NCBI RefSeq assembly: GCF_900637515.1
Contig: NZ_LR134375.1
Span: 641,952-705,951, forward strand
Direction: 5' to 3'
DNA length: 64,000 bases
From: Veillonella dispar
GTDB taxonomy: Bacteria > Bacillota > Negativicutes > Veillonellales > Veillonellaceae
The notes under the pieces are model-generated. The model saw only the letters and a program-made list of their open reading frames with translations, searched no databases and had not been told where the DNA came from. A program made the translations under genes and the position numbers. This document shows positions 39,883 through 46,926 of the stretch, piece after piece. Within the stretch, counting starts at the first letter, position 1; every line of letters begins with the position of its first letter.

Positions 39883-40050
39883 ATGAGCAATGCTACAACA
39901 ACTAACGGTAAAGCTCCATCTCAAGATGTAGTAGCAGTAATCGTTGGTGCATTAGCGGCAATGGGTTATTCCGCTGATCAAATCGCGCATATCCGTCCAA
40001 TCGTAAGCTATAATTGGAAAATGGAAGGACGTTTGCGCGGTAATCGATAA
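39883..40050 (+). CDS. mmdE: methylmalonyl-CoA decarboxylase epsilon subunit
   Basis: A 55-residue protein with TAGGAGG upstream. Its sequence from residue 15 (DVVAVIVGALAAMGYS) to the end (WKMEGRLRGNR) parallels the C-terminus of MmdD. The 55-residue size and position match the epsilon subunit described in V. parvula, which stabilises the decarboxylase complex. It has no membrane helix of its own. Confidence 0.95.
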   Translation: MSNATTTNGKAPSQDVVAVIVGALAAMGYSADQIAHIRPIVSYNWKMEGRLRGNR

Positions 40051-40065
40051 GATTATTGGCAGTTA

Positions 40066-40084
40066 GATAATCTAATAGATTATC
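40066..40084 (+). other. intercistronic hairpin between mmdE and mmdC
   Basis: GATAATCT (40066-40073) and AGATTATC (40077-40084) form an 8-bp stem around AAT. No T-run follows. Confidence 0.55.
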
Positions 40085-40151
40085 CAATTTATATGTGTAA
40101 AGAAAATTTATAAGTATTGTGTAGACACTACACATTTTGGAGGAATTTAAA

Positions 40152-40535
40152 ATGAAACAATTCAACATTACAGTAAACGGCACAGCATATGATGTAGAAG
40201 TTAATGAAGTAAAAGGTGCAGCTCCTGCAGCAGCTCCTAAAGCAGCTCCAGCAGCAGCTCCTAAAGCAGCTCCTGCACCAGCTCCAGCTCCAGCTGCAGC
40301 AGCAGCTCCAGTTCCAGCAGGTGCTGAAACTGTAAAAGCTCCAATGCCTGGTAAAATCTTATCTGTAGCAGTATCCGCTGGTCAAGCAGTTAAAAAAGGC
40401 GAAACTTTGTTGATCCTTGAAGCTATGAAAATGCAAAACGAAATCGCAGCTCCTCATGATGCTGTAGTTTCTGAAGTTCGCGTAGCAGCTAACCAAACTG
40501 TATCCACTGGCGACGACATGGTTGTTCTTGGTTAA
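40152..40535 (+). CDS. mmdC: methylmalonyl-CoA decarboxylase gamma subunit (biotin carrier)
   Basis: A 127-residue biotin carrier. A short N-terminal domain is followed by an alanine/proline-rich linker (about residues 23-55) and a biotinyl domain with the biotin lysine K93 in EAMKMQN. It shuttles carboxybiotin between MmdA and the membrane subunit MmdB. ATG 40152 follows GGAGGAAT. The linker DNA contains a 24-bp tandem repeat. Confidence 0.97.
   Translation: MKQFNITVNGTAYDVEVNEVKGAAPAAAPKAAPAAAPKAAPAPAPAPAAAAAPVPAGAETVKAPMPGKILSVAVSAGQAVKKGETLLILEAMKMQNEIAAPHDAVVSEVRVAANQTVSTGDDMVVLG
40227..40274 (+). repeat. 24-bp in-frame tandem repeat in the mmdC linker
   Basis: Two copies (40227-40250 and 40251-40274) that differ only at the last base; each encodes an AAPKAAP-type unit of the flexible linker. 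Copy changes would alter linker length without a frameshift. Confidence 0.8.
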
Positions 40536-40550
40536 TACCAAGTTGTGTGT

Positions 40551-40569
40551 GGCGCGGCTGAGCCGCGTC
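40551..40569 (+). other. GC-rich hairpin between mmdC and mmdB
   Basis: GGCGCGG (40551-40557) pairs with CCGCGTC (40563-40569), with one G-T pair and loop CTGAG. It stands out in AT-rich DNA and is not followed by a T-run. Confidence 0.6.
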
Positions 40570-40605
40570 ATATAACAATTTTATATTTGTGAAAGGGGAA
40601 CGCAT

Positions 40606-41727
40606 ATGGAGGCTTTTGCTGTTGCGATTCAATCCGTTATTACAGATAGCGGGTTCCTCGCATTTACAACAGGCAATGCTATTATGATTCTTGTAGGTTT
40701 GATCCTATTGTACTTGGCATTTGCTAAAGAGTTTGAACCTTTATTGTTGGGTCCGATTGCGTTTGGTTGTGTACTTGCTAATATTCCTCGTAATGGTTTC
40801 GAAGAAGGCGTTATGGCACTTATTAGCGCAGGTATCTCCCAAGAAATCTTCCCACCTTTAATTTTCCTTGGTGTAGGTGCAATGACTGACTTTGGTCCAC
40901 TCATTGCTAATCCTAAAACATTGCTTTTAGGTGCTGCTGCTCAAATCGGCGTATTCGTTGCTTTAGGTGGCGCAATGATGCTTGGCTTCACAGCTCAAGA
41001 AGCAGCTGCTATCGGTATCATCGGTGGTGCTGACGGCCCTACATCCATTTACTTAGCTACTAAGCTAGCTCCTCATTTATTAGGTGCTATCGCGGTTGCC
41101 GCATATTCCTATATGTCCTTGGTACCGTTGATTCAACCACCTGTAATGAAATTATTTACTACGCAAAAAGAACGCGAAATTGTTATGGAACAATTGCGTG
41201 AAGTTACACGTTTTGAAAAAATCGTATTCCCAATTATTTCTACGATCTTCATTTCCTTATTGCTTCCTTCCATTACATCCCTTTTAGGTATGTTGATGTT
41301 AGGTAACTTGTTCCGTGAATCTGGCGTAACTGATCGTTTGTCCGATACATCTCAAAATGCTTTGATCAATACTGTTACTATCTTCTTAGCAACTGGTACT
41401 GGTTTAACAATGAGTGCGGAACACTTCTTAAGCGTGCAAACACTCCTTATCATTTGCTTAGGTTTGGTTGCATTCATCGGTGGTACTGCTGGTGGCGTAT
41501 TATTCGGTAAATTGATGAGCTTAGTAGATGGTGGTAAAACAAATCCACTTATTGGTTCTGCTGGTGTATCCGCGGTTCCAATGGCGGCTCGCGTATCTCA
41601 AGTTGTAGGTGCGAAAGCTAACCCAGCTAACTTCTTGCTCATGCATGCTATGGGTCCAAACGTAGCTGGCGTTATCGGTACAGCAGTAGCAGCAGGTACA
41701 ATGCTTGCTATGTTGTCCAGCCACTAG
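40606..41727 (+). CDS. mmdB: methylmalonyl-CoA decarboxylase beta subunit (Na+ pump)
   Basis: A 373-residue integral membrane protein of the OadB/GcdB/MmdB family. It decarboxylates carboxybiotin and exports Na+. Family motifs include [12 protein letters not shown] (near residue 144) and [17 protein letters not shown], among about nine hydrophobic segments. The Na+ gradient formed is the energy yield of succinate decarboxylation. AAAGGGG precedes the ATG. Confidence 0.98.
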   Translation: MEAFAVAIQSVITDSGFLAFTTGNAIMILVGLILLYLAFAKEFEPLLLGPIAFGCVLANIPRNGFEEGVMALISAGISQEIFPPLIFLGVGAMTDFGPLIANPKTLLLGAAAQIGVFVALGGAMMLGFTAQEAAAIGIIGGADGPTSIYLATKLAPHLLGAIAVAAYSYMSLVPLIQPPVMKLFTTQKEREIVMEQLREVTRFEKIVFPIISTIFISLLLPSITSLLGMLMLGNLFRESGVTDRLSDTSQNALINTVTIFLATGTGLTMSAEHFLSVQTLLIICLGLVAFIGGTAGGVLFGKLMSLVDGGKTNPLIGSAGVSAVPMAARVSQVVGAKANPANFLLMHAMGPNVAGVIGTAVAAGTMLAMLSSH

Positions 41728-41740
41728 TAATTTAATAATT

Positions 41741-41782
41741 ATTCACCAAGGTGTGCCTAATTAGGTACACCTATTGGTGAAT
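41741..41782 (+). terminator. large hairpin after the mmd operon
   Basis: A long dyad (ATTCACCAA...TTGGTGAAT outer, GGTGT/ACACC and CCTAA/TTAGG inner) with one mismatch and a 2-nt bulge. The T-run is missing, so it may be a weak terminator or a 3'-end stabiliser. Confidence 0.55.
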
Positions 41783-41919
41783 ATAAAAACCCTTCAAATC
41801 TATGTATTCATGCATAAATAGGGTATATTTGCAATAAATGCTTTTCAGATCGGTCATTAGGTGATACAAGCATTCACACAATAACCTTCTAGTGCTTTAA
41901 ATATAGTAGAGGTGGTCAC

Positions 41920-42177
41920 TTGTTATCTGTAGAATTAAAAATACTGATTTGTTTTATCTGGGCATTTATTGTATTTTTTATTACGGCACTGATTATCGGT
42001 GTTGAAGGCAAAGCTAAATGGTTTCAACGCAGAACTAAATATACTTGGTTTAATCGCCGAGGATTTTTAGGTGAAACCTTATTCTTTGGGTATCCTAAAA
42101 CAAGAGAGGGATATGGGATTACTTTTTTGATGGCTTCCGCCATTGGTATCGTAGGTTATATTTTATACCTCTTATAA
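41920..42177 (+). CDS. small two-helix membrane protein of unknown function
   Basis: An 85-residue protein starting at TTG 41920, 5 bases after AGAGGTGG. Residues ~5-28 and ~67-85 are hydrophobic helices that flank a basic, aromatic loop (KAKWFQRRTKYTWFNRRGF). I do not recognise a family. It lies 38 bases before the SLC13-type permease and is probably co-transcribed, so it could be an accessory to that transporter, but this is positional inference. Confidence 0.65.
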   Translation: MLSVELKILICFIWAFIVFFITALIIGVEGKAKWFQRRTKYTWFNRRGFLGETLFFGYPKTREGYGITFLMASAIGIVGYILYLL

Positions 42178-42215
42178 CTATATCAGTGCATTTCTCTGAA
42201 GGGAGATGATGATGT

Positions 42216-43514
42216 ATGGGTACTGCAGAACAAACCTTAATCGTCCTCGCAGTCATGGCTGTTTTATTTGTTACGGAAATTATTCCTTTAGCTATTACTT
42301 CTTTAGGCGGCGCTATTACACTTGGCCTTATGGGTATTATTACTCCTAAGGTTGTATTCTCTGGTTTATCTGATAGTACAGTTGTGTTGTTTGCTGGCAT
42401 GTTCGTTGTTGGTGCAGCATTGTTCTACACTGGTTTGGCTCAAAAAATTGGGGAAACAGTAGTATCTCATGCTGGTACTAGCGAAAATGGCTTAATGCTA
42501 GCAATCATGGTTGTTACAGCAACTATGTCCGCATTCTTATCTAACACTGGTACTACAGCTGCTTTACTTCCTGTAGTTGTTGGTATCTGTGCTGTTGCTA
42601 AGATTCCTGCATCTCGCCAATTGATGCCTTTAGCATTCGCTGCAGGTATTGGTGGTATCATTACAATGGTTGGTACACCTCCAAACATTATTGTAAGTGG
42701 TACATTAACTAAATTTGGTGAACAACCATTTGGTTTCTTCGAATTTGCTTGGATCGGTATTCCTTTGACTATCGCCACAATCGCATTCATGATGCTTATT
42801 GGTAAACATTTATTGCCTAAACATGAAATTCAAGATGCTGGCGACGTTGAACAAGAAGTAGCTGCTGAAGATATTTCTAACGATCCTAAGAAACAATTAT
42901 ACTCTGGTCTTATTCTTTTAGGTGTAATCATTGCTATGATTTTAGGTGACTTCCTAAAAGGTTATGGTATCAACTTACCATTGAGCATGGTTGCAGTTAT
43001 TGGCGCAATGCTTTGCGTATTAACTGGTTGCTTGAACGAAAAACAAGCTTACACATCTATTGACTGGGTAACAATCTTCTTATTTGCTGGTATGATGCCA
43101 GTAGCAACTGCACTTGACCAATCTGGTGCAGGTAAAATGATTGCTAATGCAGTAATCGGTGTTATGGGTTCTGACCCTAGCCCTTACTTTGCAACAGCAG
43201 TATTATTCGCATTGTCTTGTGTTATGACTCAATTTATGTCTAACACAGCATCTTGTGCATTGTTGGCTCCTATCGGTATCTCCATTGCTCAAGGTATGGG
43301 CGCTGACCCTCATGCTGTATTGATGGCTATCGGCGTTGCTGCATCTTGTGCATTCGGTACACCTGTAGGTACACCTCCAAATACATTAGTACTTGGCCCT
43401 GGTCAATACAAATTTACAGACTATGTAAAAGCCGGCGTTCCATTGAGTTTAGTTTGCTTCGTAGTAAGCTTAATTATCATTCCAATGGTATGGCCATTCT
43501 TCCCTGGTAAATAA
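42216..43514 (+). CDS. SLC13/DASS-type Na+/dicarboxylate (anion) permease
   Basis: A 432-residue polytopic permease. Both repeated DASS signatures are present: LSNTGTTAALLP and MSNTASCALLAP, each followed by a GTPPN motif (VGTPPNIIV and VGTPPNTLV). Such carriers import succinate, malate, citrate or tartrate with Na+. Next to the succinate decarboxylation genes, dicarboxylate uptake driven by the MmdB Na+ gradient is a reasonable inference. The true start may be ATG 42216 or a nearby codon; GGGAGATGATG lies just upstream. Confidence 0.9.
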   Translation: MGTAEQTLIVLAVMAVLFVTEIIPLAITSLGGAITLGLMGIITPKVVFSGLSDSTVVLFAGMFVVGAALFYTGLAQKIGETVVSHAGTSENGLMLAIMVVTATMSAFLSNTGTTAALLPVVVGICAVAKIPASRQLMPLAFAAGIGGIITMVGTPPNIIVSGTLTKFGEQPFGFFEFAWIGIPLTIATIAFMMLIGKHLLPKHEIQDAGDVEQEVAAEDISNDPKKQLYSGLILLGVIIAMILGDFLKGYGINLPLSMVAVIGAMLCVLTGCLNEKQAYTSIDWVTIFLFAGMMPVATALDQSGAGKMIANAVIGVMGSDPSPYFATAVLFALSCVMTQFMSNTASCALLAPIGISIAQGMGADPHAVLMAIGVAASCAFGTPVGTPPNTLVLGPGQYKFTDYVKAGVPLSLVCFVVSLIIIPMVWPFFPGK

Positions 43515-43546
43515 TAGGGGATAGGTTACTCTACTATAAAGCACAT

Positions 43547-43581
43547 ACGAGGTCGAATCGTAAGATTCGGCCTCGTTTTTT
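43547..43581 (+). terminator. Rho-independent terminator after the SLC13 permease
   Basis: A 13-bp stem (43547-43559 with 43564-43576) with a GTAA loop and a T-run. Its core is nearly the same as the terminator at 44097. Confidence 0.95.
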
Positions 43582-43676
43582 ATGATTTTAGCCTATATGA
43601 TTTTAATATAGATTACATATAAGTGTAATCAAAAGCAATATGAATTAAACTAATTTGCATGATTAATTTTACACAA

Positions 43677-43706
43677 TTGACTACATCGAAAAAAATATGA
43701 TATAGT
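43677..43706 (+). promoter_or_regulatory. promoter for the SemiSWEET gene
   Basis: TTGACT (43677-43682), an 18-bp spacer and TATAGT (43701-43706), about 48 bases before the ATG. Confidence 0.65.
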
Positions 43707-43753
43707 ATATTGTGTAAGATATAATAACTTAATGTTGAATAAGGAGGTCATCT

Positions 43754-44017
43754 ATGACAAAAGAAAGATTTAATATGTTAGTTGGTTCTATTGGTGCATT
43801 TATTGGTGTATTTGTATTTTTAGCCTATATCCCACAAATAATTGCTAATCTTCATGGTCAACCTAGTCAACCATGGCAACCATTATTTGCAGCAGTATCC
43901 TGTTTGATCTGGGTATTATATGGTTGGACAAAATCACCTAAACGTGATTATATTTTAATCGTACCAAACCTTGCAGGCGTTATTTTAGGTACACTAACAT
44001 TCTTAACATCTTTCTAA
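43754..44017 (+). CDS. SemiSWEET-family small transporter
   Basis: An 87-residue protein with three hydrophobic helices: about residues 9-28 ending in the PQ pair (LAYIPQIIANL), 43-58 (LFAAVSCLIWVLYGW) and 68-86. This is the single three-helix bundle of bacterial SemiSWEETs, which dimerise to move sugars. NLAGVILG in helix 3 has the conserved asparagine. It is monocistronic, with its own promoter and terminator. The substrate is unknown; PQ-loop proteins with other cargo are an alternative. Confidence 0.85.
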   Translation: MTKERFNMLVGSIGAFIGVFVFLAYIPQIIANLHGQPSQPWQPLFAAVSCLIWVLYGWTKSPKRDYILIVPNLAGVILGTLTFLTSF

Positions 44018-44400
44018 GTGCTATAAGAAAAAAATAGTATTATTGTTATATAGTGAATAATAGTAAAGATATTACTTTACTTTATAAATATAAATGAGGT
44101 CGAATCGTATGATTCGGCCTTTTTTAGAGTGAAGTTTATATGTTAGATTAAAATATAGATAAGCGTTAAATCTGTTGTAATAAAAAAATAGTTTTTATGA
44201 TAATAAATATTGATAATTAAATTCCTATTATAATGATTAGAATTTTATAAAATTGATAATTACAACATTCTCATTTGTTGAATATCATATTCAATTAATT
44301 AAATGAAAAGTAATATCAAAATACCTATAAACATAGGCTTTGTATGATAAAAATGAAAAAGTAATATGCAAAAATATATACAGTTTTTTATCATTTTCAT
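44018..44400. other. AT-rich gap holding only a terminator
   Basis: Apart from the terminator at 44097-44125, this stretch is extremely AT-rich and shows no coding sequence. Short repeated words (AAAATGAAAA, TTTTCATTT) occur just before the ferredoxin promoter. Confidence 0.55.
44097..44125 (+). terminator. terminator after SemiSWEET
   Basis: AGGTCGAATC and GATTCGGCCT form a 10-bp stem around GTAT, followed by a T-run. The sequence closely repeats the terminator at 43547. Confidence 0.92.
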
Positions 44401-44429
44401 TTGACTTTCAAAAAGAACTGTGTGATAAT
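44401..44429 (+). promoter_or_regulatory. strong promoter for the small ferredoxin
   Basis: TTGACT (44401-44406), a 17-bp spacer and GATAAT (44424-44429), with TG at 44421-44422 as an extended -10 element. Confidence 0.75.
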
Positions 44430-44507
44430 GAGAACATAAGTTGAGGCAAGTGCCTTTCTAAATGATAATAAAAAGTTCTGATCTATATTTTTATGGAGGT
44501 CCTAATT

Positions 44508-44672
44508 ATGAGAGTTATTGCTGATGGTTGCATTAAATGTGGTTCTTGCGCATCTGTTTGCCCAGTTTCTGCTATTTCTGAAGGCGAAACTAAATATGAA
44601 ATCAACGATACTTGCATCGATTGCGGTTCTTGCGAATCCGTTTGCCCAGTATCTGTAATTTCCGCTGAGTAA
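44508..44672 (+). CDS. 2[4Fe-4S] ferredoxin
   Basis: A 54-residue clostridial-type ferredoxin with two CxxCxxC...CP sets (C8, C11, C14, C18 and C36, C39, C42, C46). The two halves are near copies (CIKCGSCASVCPVSAIS and CIDCGSCESVCPVSVIS). It carries low-potential electrons in the cytoplasm, for example for pyruvate:ferredoxin oxidoreductase. TGGAGGT lies before the ATG, and it has its own promoter and terminator. Confidence 0.97.
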   Translation: MRVIADGCIKCGSCASVCPVSAISEGETKYEINDTCIDCGSCESVCPVSVISAE

Positions 44673-44683
44673 TCACAAATTAA

Positions 44684-44709
44684 ACGGCCCCTCATTGAGG
44701 GGCTTTTTA
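44684..44709 (+). terminator. Rho-independent terminator after ferredoxin
   Basis: GCCCCTC/GAGGGGC stem (44687-44693, 44697-44703) with loop ATT and a T-run. Confidence 0.95.
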
Positions 44710-44711
44710 TT

Positions 44712-44740
44712 TTGCCTAAATTTGCTTAACTTAGTATAAT
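44712..44740 (+). promoter_or_regulatory. promoter for lspA
   Basis: TTGCCT (44712-44717), a 17-bp spacer and a perfect TATAAT (44735-44740). Confidence 0.7.
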
Positions 44741-44779
44741 AGGACTATTAAGATATATATTATTATAAGGGAGTACAGC

Positions 44780-45220
44780 TTGTTTTATATTATACTAATT
44801 CTTTGGTTACTCTTAGATCAATGGACTAAATATTACATTATGAATCATTTTATGTTAGGTGAGTCTTTAGTGGTTATACCCAATGTATTTCATTTAACAT
44901 ATATTATTAATCGCGGTGCAGCATTTGGTATGCTTGCTAATCAGCGATGGTTTTTCTTACTGGTAGCGGTTATTTTGCTAGGCGCATGTGCATATTATTG
45001 GAAGCGCTTATCAAAAGGTCCGTGGACTTTACAGATTGGATCTGCTTTATTAGTGTCTGGTGCTATTGGTAATGGCATTGATCGTTACATGATTCATGGT
45101 GTGGTAGATTTTTTTGATTTCCGTATATGGCCTATTTTTAATGTTGCTGATATTGGTATCTGTGTAGGCGTAGCTTTAGTAGTCTACTATTTATTTACAT
45201 TAAAAGATGATGATAAATAA
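44780..45220 (+). CDS. lspA: signal peptidase II (TTG start)
   Basis: A 146-residue membrane aspartic protease that removes lipoprotein signal peptides. Catalytic aspartates lie in NGIDRYMIHGVVDFFDF and FNVADIGI, and NRGAAFGM is the other conserved motif. Four hydrophobic segments are visible. It starts with TTG at 44780, 6-7 bases after AAGGGAG. lspA-rluD-pyrR order resembles the Firmicutes arrangement. Confidence 0.96.
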   Translation: MFYIILILWLLLDQWTKYYIMNHFMLGESLVVIPNVFHLTYIINRGAAFGMLANQRWFFLLVAVILLGACAYYWKRLSKGPWTLQIGSALLVSGAIGNGIDRYMIHGVVDFFDFRIWPIFNVADIGICVGVALVVYYLFTLKDDDK

Positions 45221-45281
45221 TTCATATATTATGACATATAATTAATTAATATATGATACTTAACTCATAGAGAGGTAGAGG

Positions 45282-46205
45282 ATGAACGAATATATTGTAA
45301 ATGCTGAGCAAGACGGTATGAGACTGGATGTATTCTTAACAGAACATATGGAAGGGTCTCGTAGTTATATTCAAAGTTTAATTAAAGGTGGTCACATTAC
45401 AGTAGGTGCTAAGGTAGGGAAAGCAAATCTTAGACTTACACCAAATGCTGTTGTACGTGTAGAGATACCGGAGCCTGAATCTGTAGAGGTAAAACCAGAG
45501 GATATTCCTTTAGATGTATTGTATGAAGATCATGATATTATCATTGTAAATAAACAACGTGGTATGGTTGTTCATCCTGCGGTGGGCAATTATTCGGGTA
45601 CACTTGTTAATGCATTGCTATATCATTGTAAGGATTTGTCCGGTATTAATGGTGAGATTAGACCTGGTATTGTTCACCGTTTAGATAAGGATACATCTGG
45701 TGTTATGATGGCTGCTAAGAATGATGCAGCTCATATAGGTTTAGCTGAGCAGGTAAAAGAACATTCTGCTAAACGTACGTATTTAGCACTAGTACAAGGC
45801 AATATTGTAGAAGAGAAGGGCACTATTAAGGCTCCTATTGGGAGACATCCTAAGGATCGCATGAAAATGGCAGTTGTCTTTGAAAATAGTAAGGATGCAG
45901 TCACTCACTTTAATGTAGTTGAACGATTTGGTCATCAAACCTTGGTTGAATGTAATCTAGAGACTGGGCGCACACATCAAATTCGTGTACATTTTGCTCA
46001 TATTGGACATCCTGTTGTCAATGATCCATTCTATGGTTACCGTCGTATGGATTTCCCTATTGAAGGACAAGCGTTACACTCTAGATCTTTAGATGTAAAA
46101 CATCCTATTACAGGTGAAAGTATGCATTTTGAGGCGCCTCTTCCAGATGACTTCAAAGCATGTTTAGAGTTTGCTAAAACATATCGAGAAGATAAGCGTA
46201 AATAA
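45282..46205 (+). CDS. rluD: RluA/RluD-family 23S rRNA pseudouridine synthase
   Basis: A 307-residue enzyme with an N-terminal S4 RNA-binding domain (about 14-75) and a catalytic domain with the aspartate in HRLDKDTSGVM. GRTHQIRVH is the family motif III. It probably modifies helix 69 of 23S rRNA; the exact target within the RluA family is uncertain. AGAGGTAGAGG lies before the ATG. Confidence 0.92.
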   Translation: MNEYIVNAEQDGMRLDVFLTEHMEGSRSYIQSLIKGGHITVGAKVGKANLRLTPNAVVRVEIPEPESVEVKPEDIPLDVLYEDHDIIIVNKQRGMVVHPAVGNYSGTLVNALLYHCKDLSGINGEIRPGIVHRLDKDTSGVMMAAKNDAAHIGLAEQVKEHSAKRTYLALVQGNIVEEKGTIKAPIGRHPKDRMKMAVVFENSKDAVTHFNVVERFGHQTLVECNLETGRTHQIRVHFAHIGHPVVNDPFYGYRRMDFPIEGQALHSRSLDVKHPITGESMHFEAPLPDDFKACLEFAKTYREDKRK

Positions 46206-46321
46206 ACGAAAAAACGAAAAGAAACGTAAACAAATGTAGACAAATGTAAATACATGTAAATAAAATAGCTGTCTTATATTGTGGTTTACTAAATAATCTT
46301 CTAACTATATTTGTTGAAAGG

Positions 46322-46339
46322 GCATAGAGGTCTCTGTGC
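46322..46339 (+). promoter_or_regulatory. palindrome before pyrR
   Basis: GCATAGAG and CTCTGTGC are inverted 8-mers (one G-T) around GT, 16 bases before the pyrR start. The 2-nt centre is too tight for that full hairpin, so a DNA operator or a smaller RNA hairpin is more likely. Confidence 0.35.
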
Positions 46340-46354
46340 TATAAGGGCGTATAT

Positions 46355-46876
46355 ATGGAAAAGAAACGCTTATTGATGGATCAAGATGCTATTATGCGTG
46401 CTATCCGTCGTATTAGTCATGAAATTCTAGAACGTAATAAAGGCTTATCCAATGCTCTCATTGTAGGGATTGAACGACGTGGTGTTATTTTGGCAAAACG
46501 TTTACAAGCTGAAATTGAGCGCATTGAAGGGATTCATATTGAATGTGAGTCTCTTAATGTGGCTATGTATCGTGATGATCGTGATGCTCGTCAAAAAGAA
46601 GGCGAACCATGTACGATTGATACTACAGAAAAAACAATTATCCTTGTTGATGATGTGCTTTACACAGGACGCACCATTCGTGCAGCTTTAAATGCATTGA
46701 TGACATCTGGTAGACCTAAATCAATTCAGTTAGCAGTTCTTGTGGATCGTGGTCACCGTGAATTGCCAATTCGTGCAGATTATGTAGGTAAAAATATTCC
46801 TACATCTCATCTTGAAAGTGTACGCGTTGCCGTTGCTGATCTAGATGGCGAAGAAGGGGTTACAATACAGGAATAA
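46355..46876 (+). CDS. pyrR: PyrR bifunctional pyr regulator / uracil phosphoribosyltransferase
   Basis: A 173-residue type I phosphoribosyltransferase of PyrR length. The PRPP loop is IILVDDVLYTGRTIRAA (about residues 91-107). PyrR binds pyrimidine operon mRNA in response to UMP and can make UMP from uracil and PRPP. No pyr biosynthetic gene follows here, so it would act in trans. Its final codons and stop lie inside a 21-bp inverted repeat that also acts as terminator. Confidence 0.95.
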   Translation: MEKKRLLMDQDAIMRAIRRISHEILERNKGLSNALIVGIERRGVILAKRLQAEIERIEGIHIECESLNVAMYRDDRDARQKEGEPCTIDTTEKTIILVDDVLYTGRTIRAALNALMTSGRPKSIQLAVLVDRGHRELPIRADYVGKNIPTSHLESVRVAVADLDGEEGVTIQE

Positions 46877-46899
46877 CCTGTATTGTAACCCCTTCTTTT
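46851..46899 (+). terminator. 21-bp-stem terminator overlapping the end of pyrR
   Basis: A perfect inverted repeat (46851-46871 with 46877-46897) with loop AATAA, then T-rich sequence. It lies between the convergent pyrR and tmcAL genes and could stop transcription from both sides. Confidence 0.9.
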
Positions 46900-46926
46900 G
46901 GTTTGTTTAAATTAAAATTATGCTAT

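Noticed and set aside
46206-46260. CRISPR-like array in the A-rich repeats after rluD
   Set aside because: The repeats are short, degenerate and lack regular spacers.
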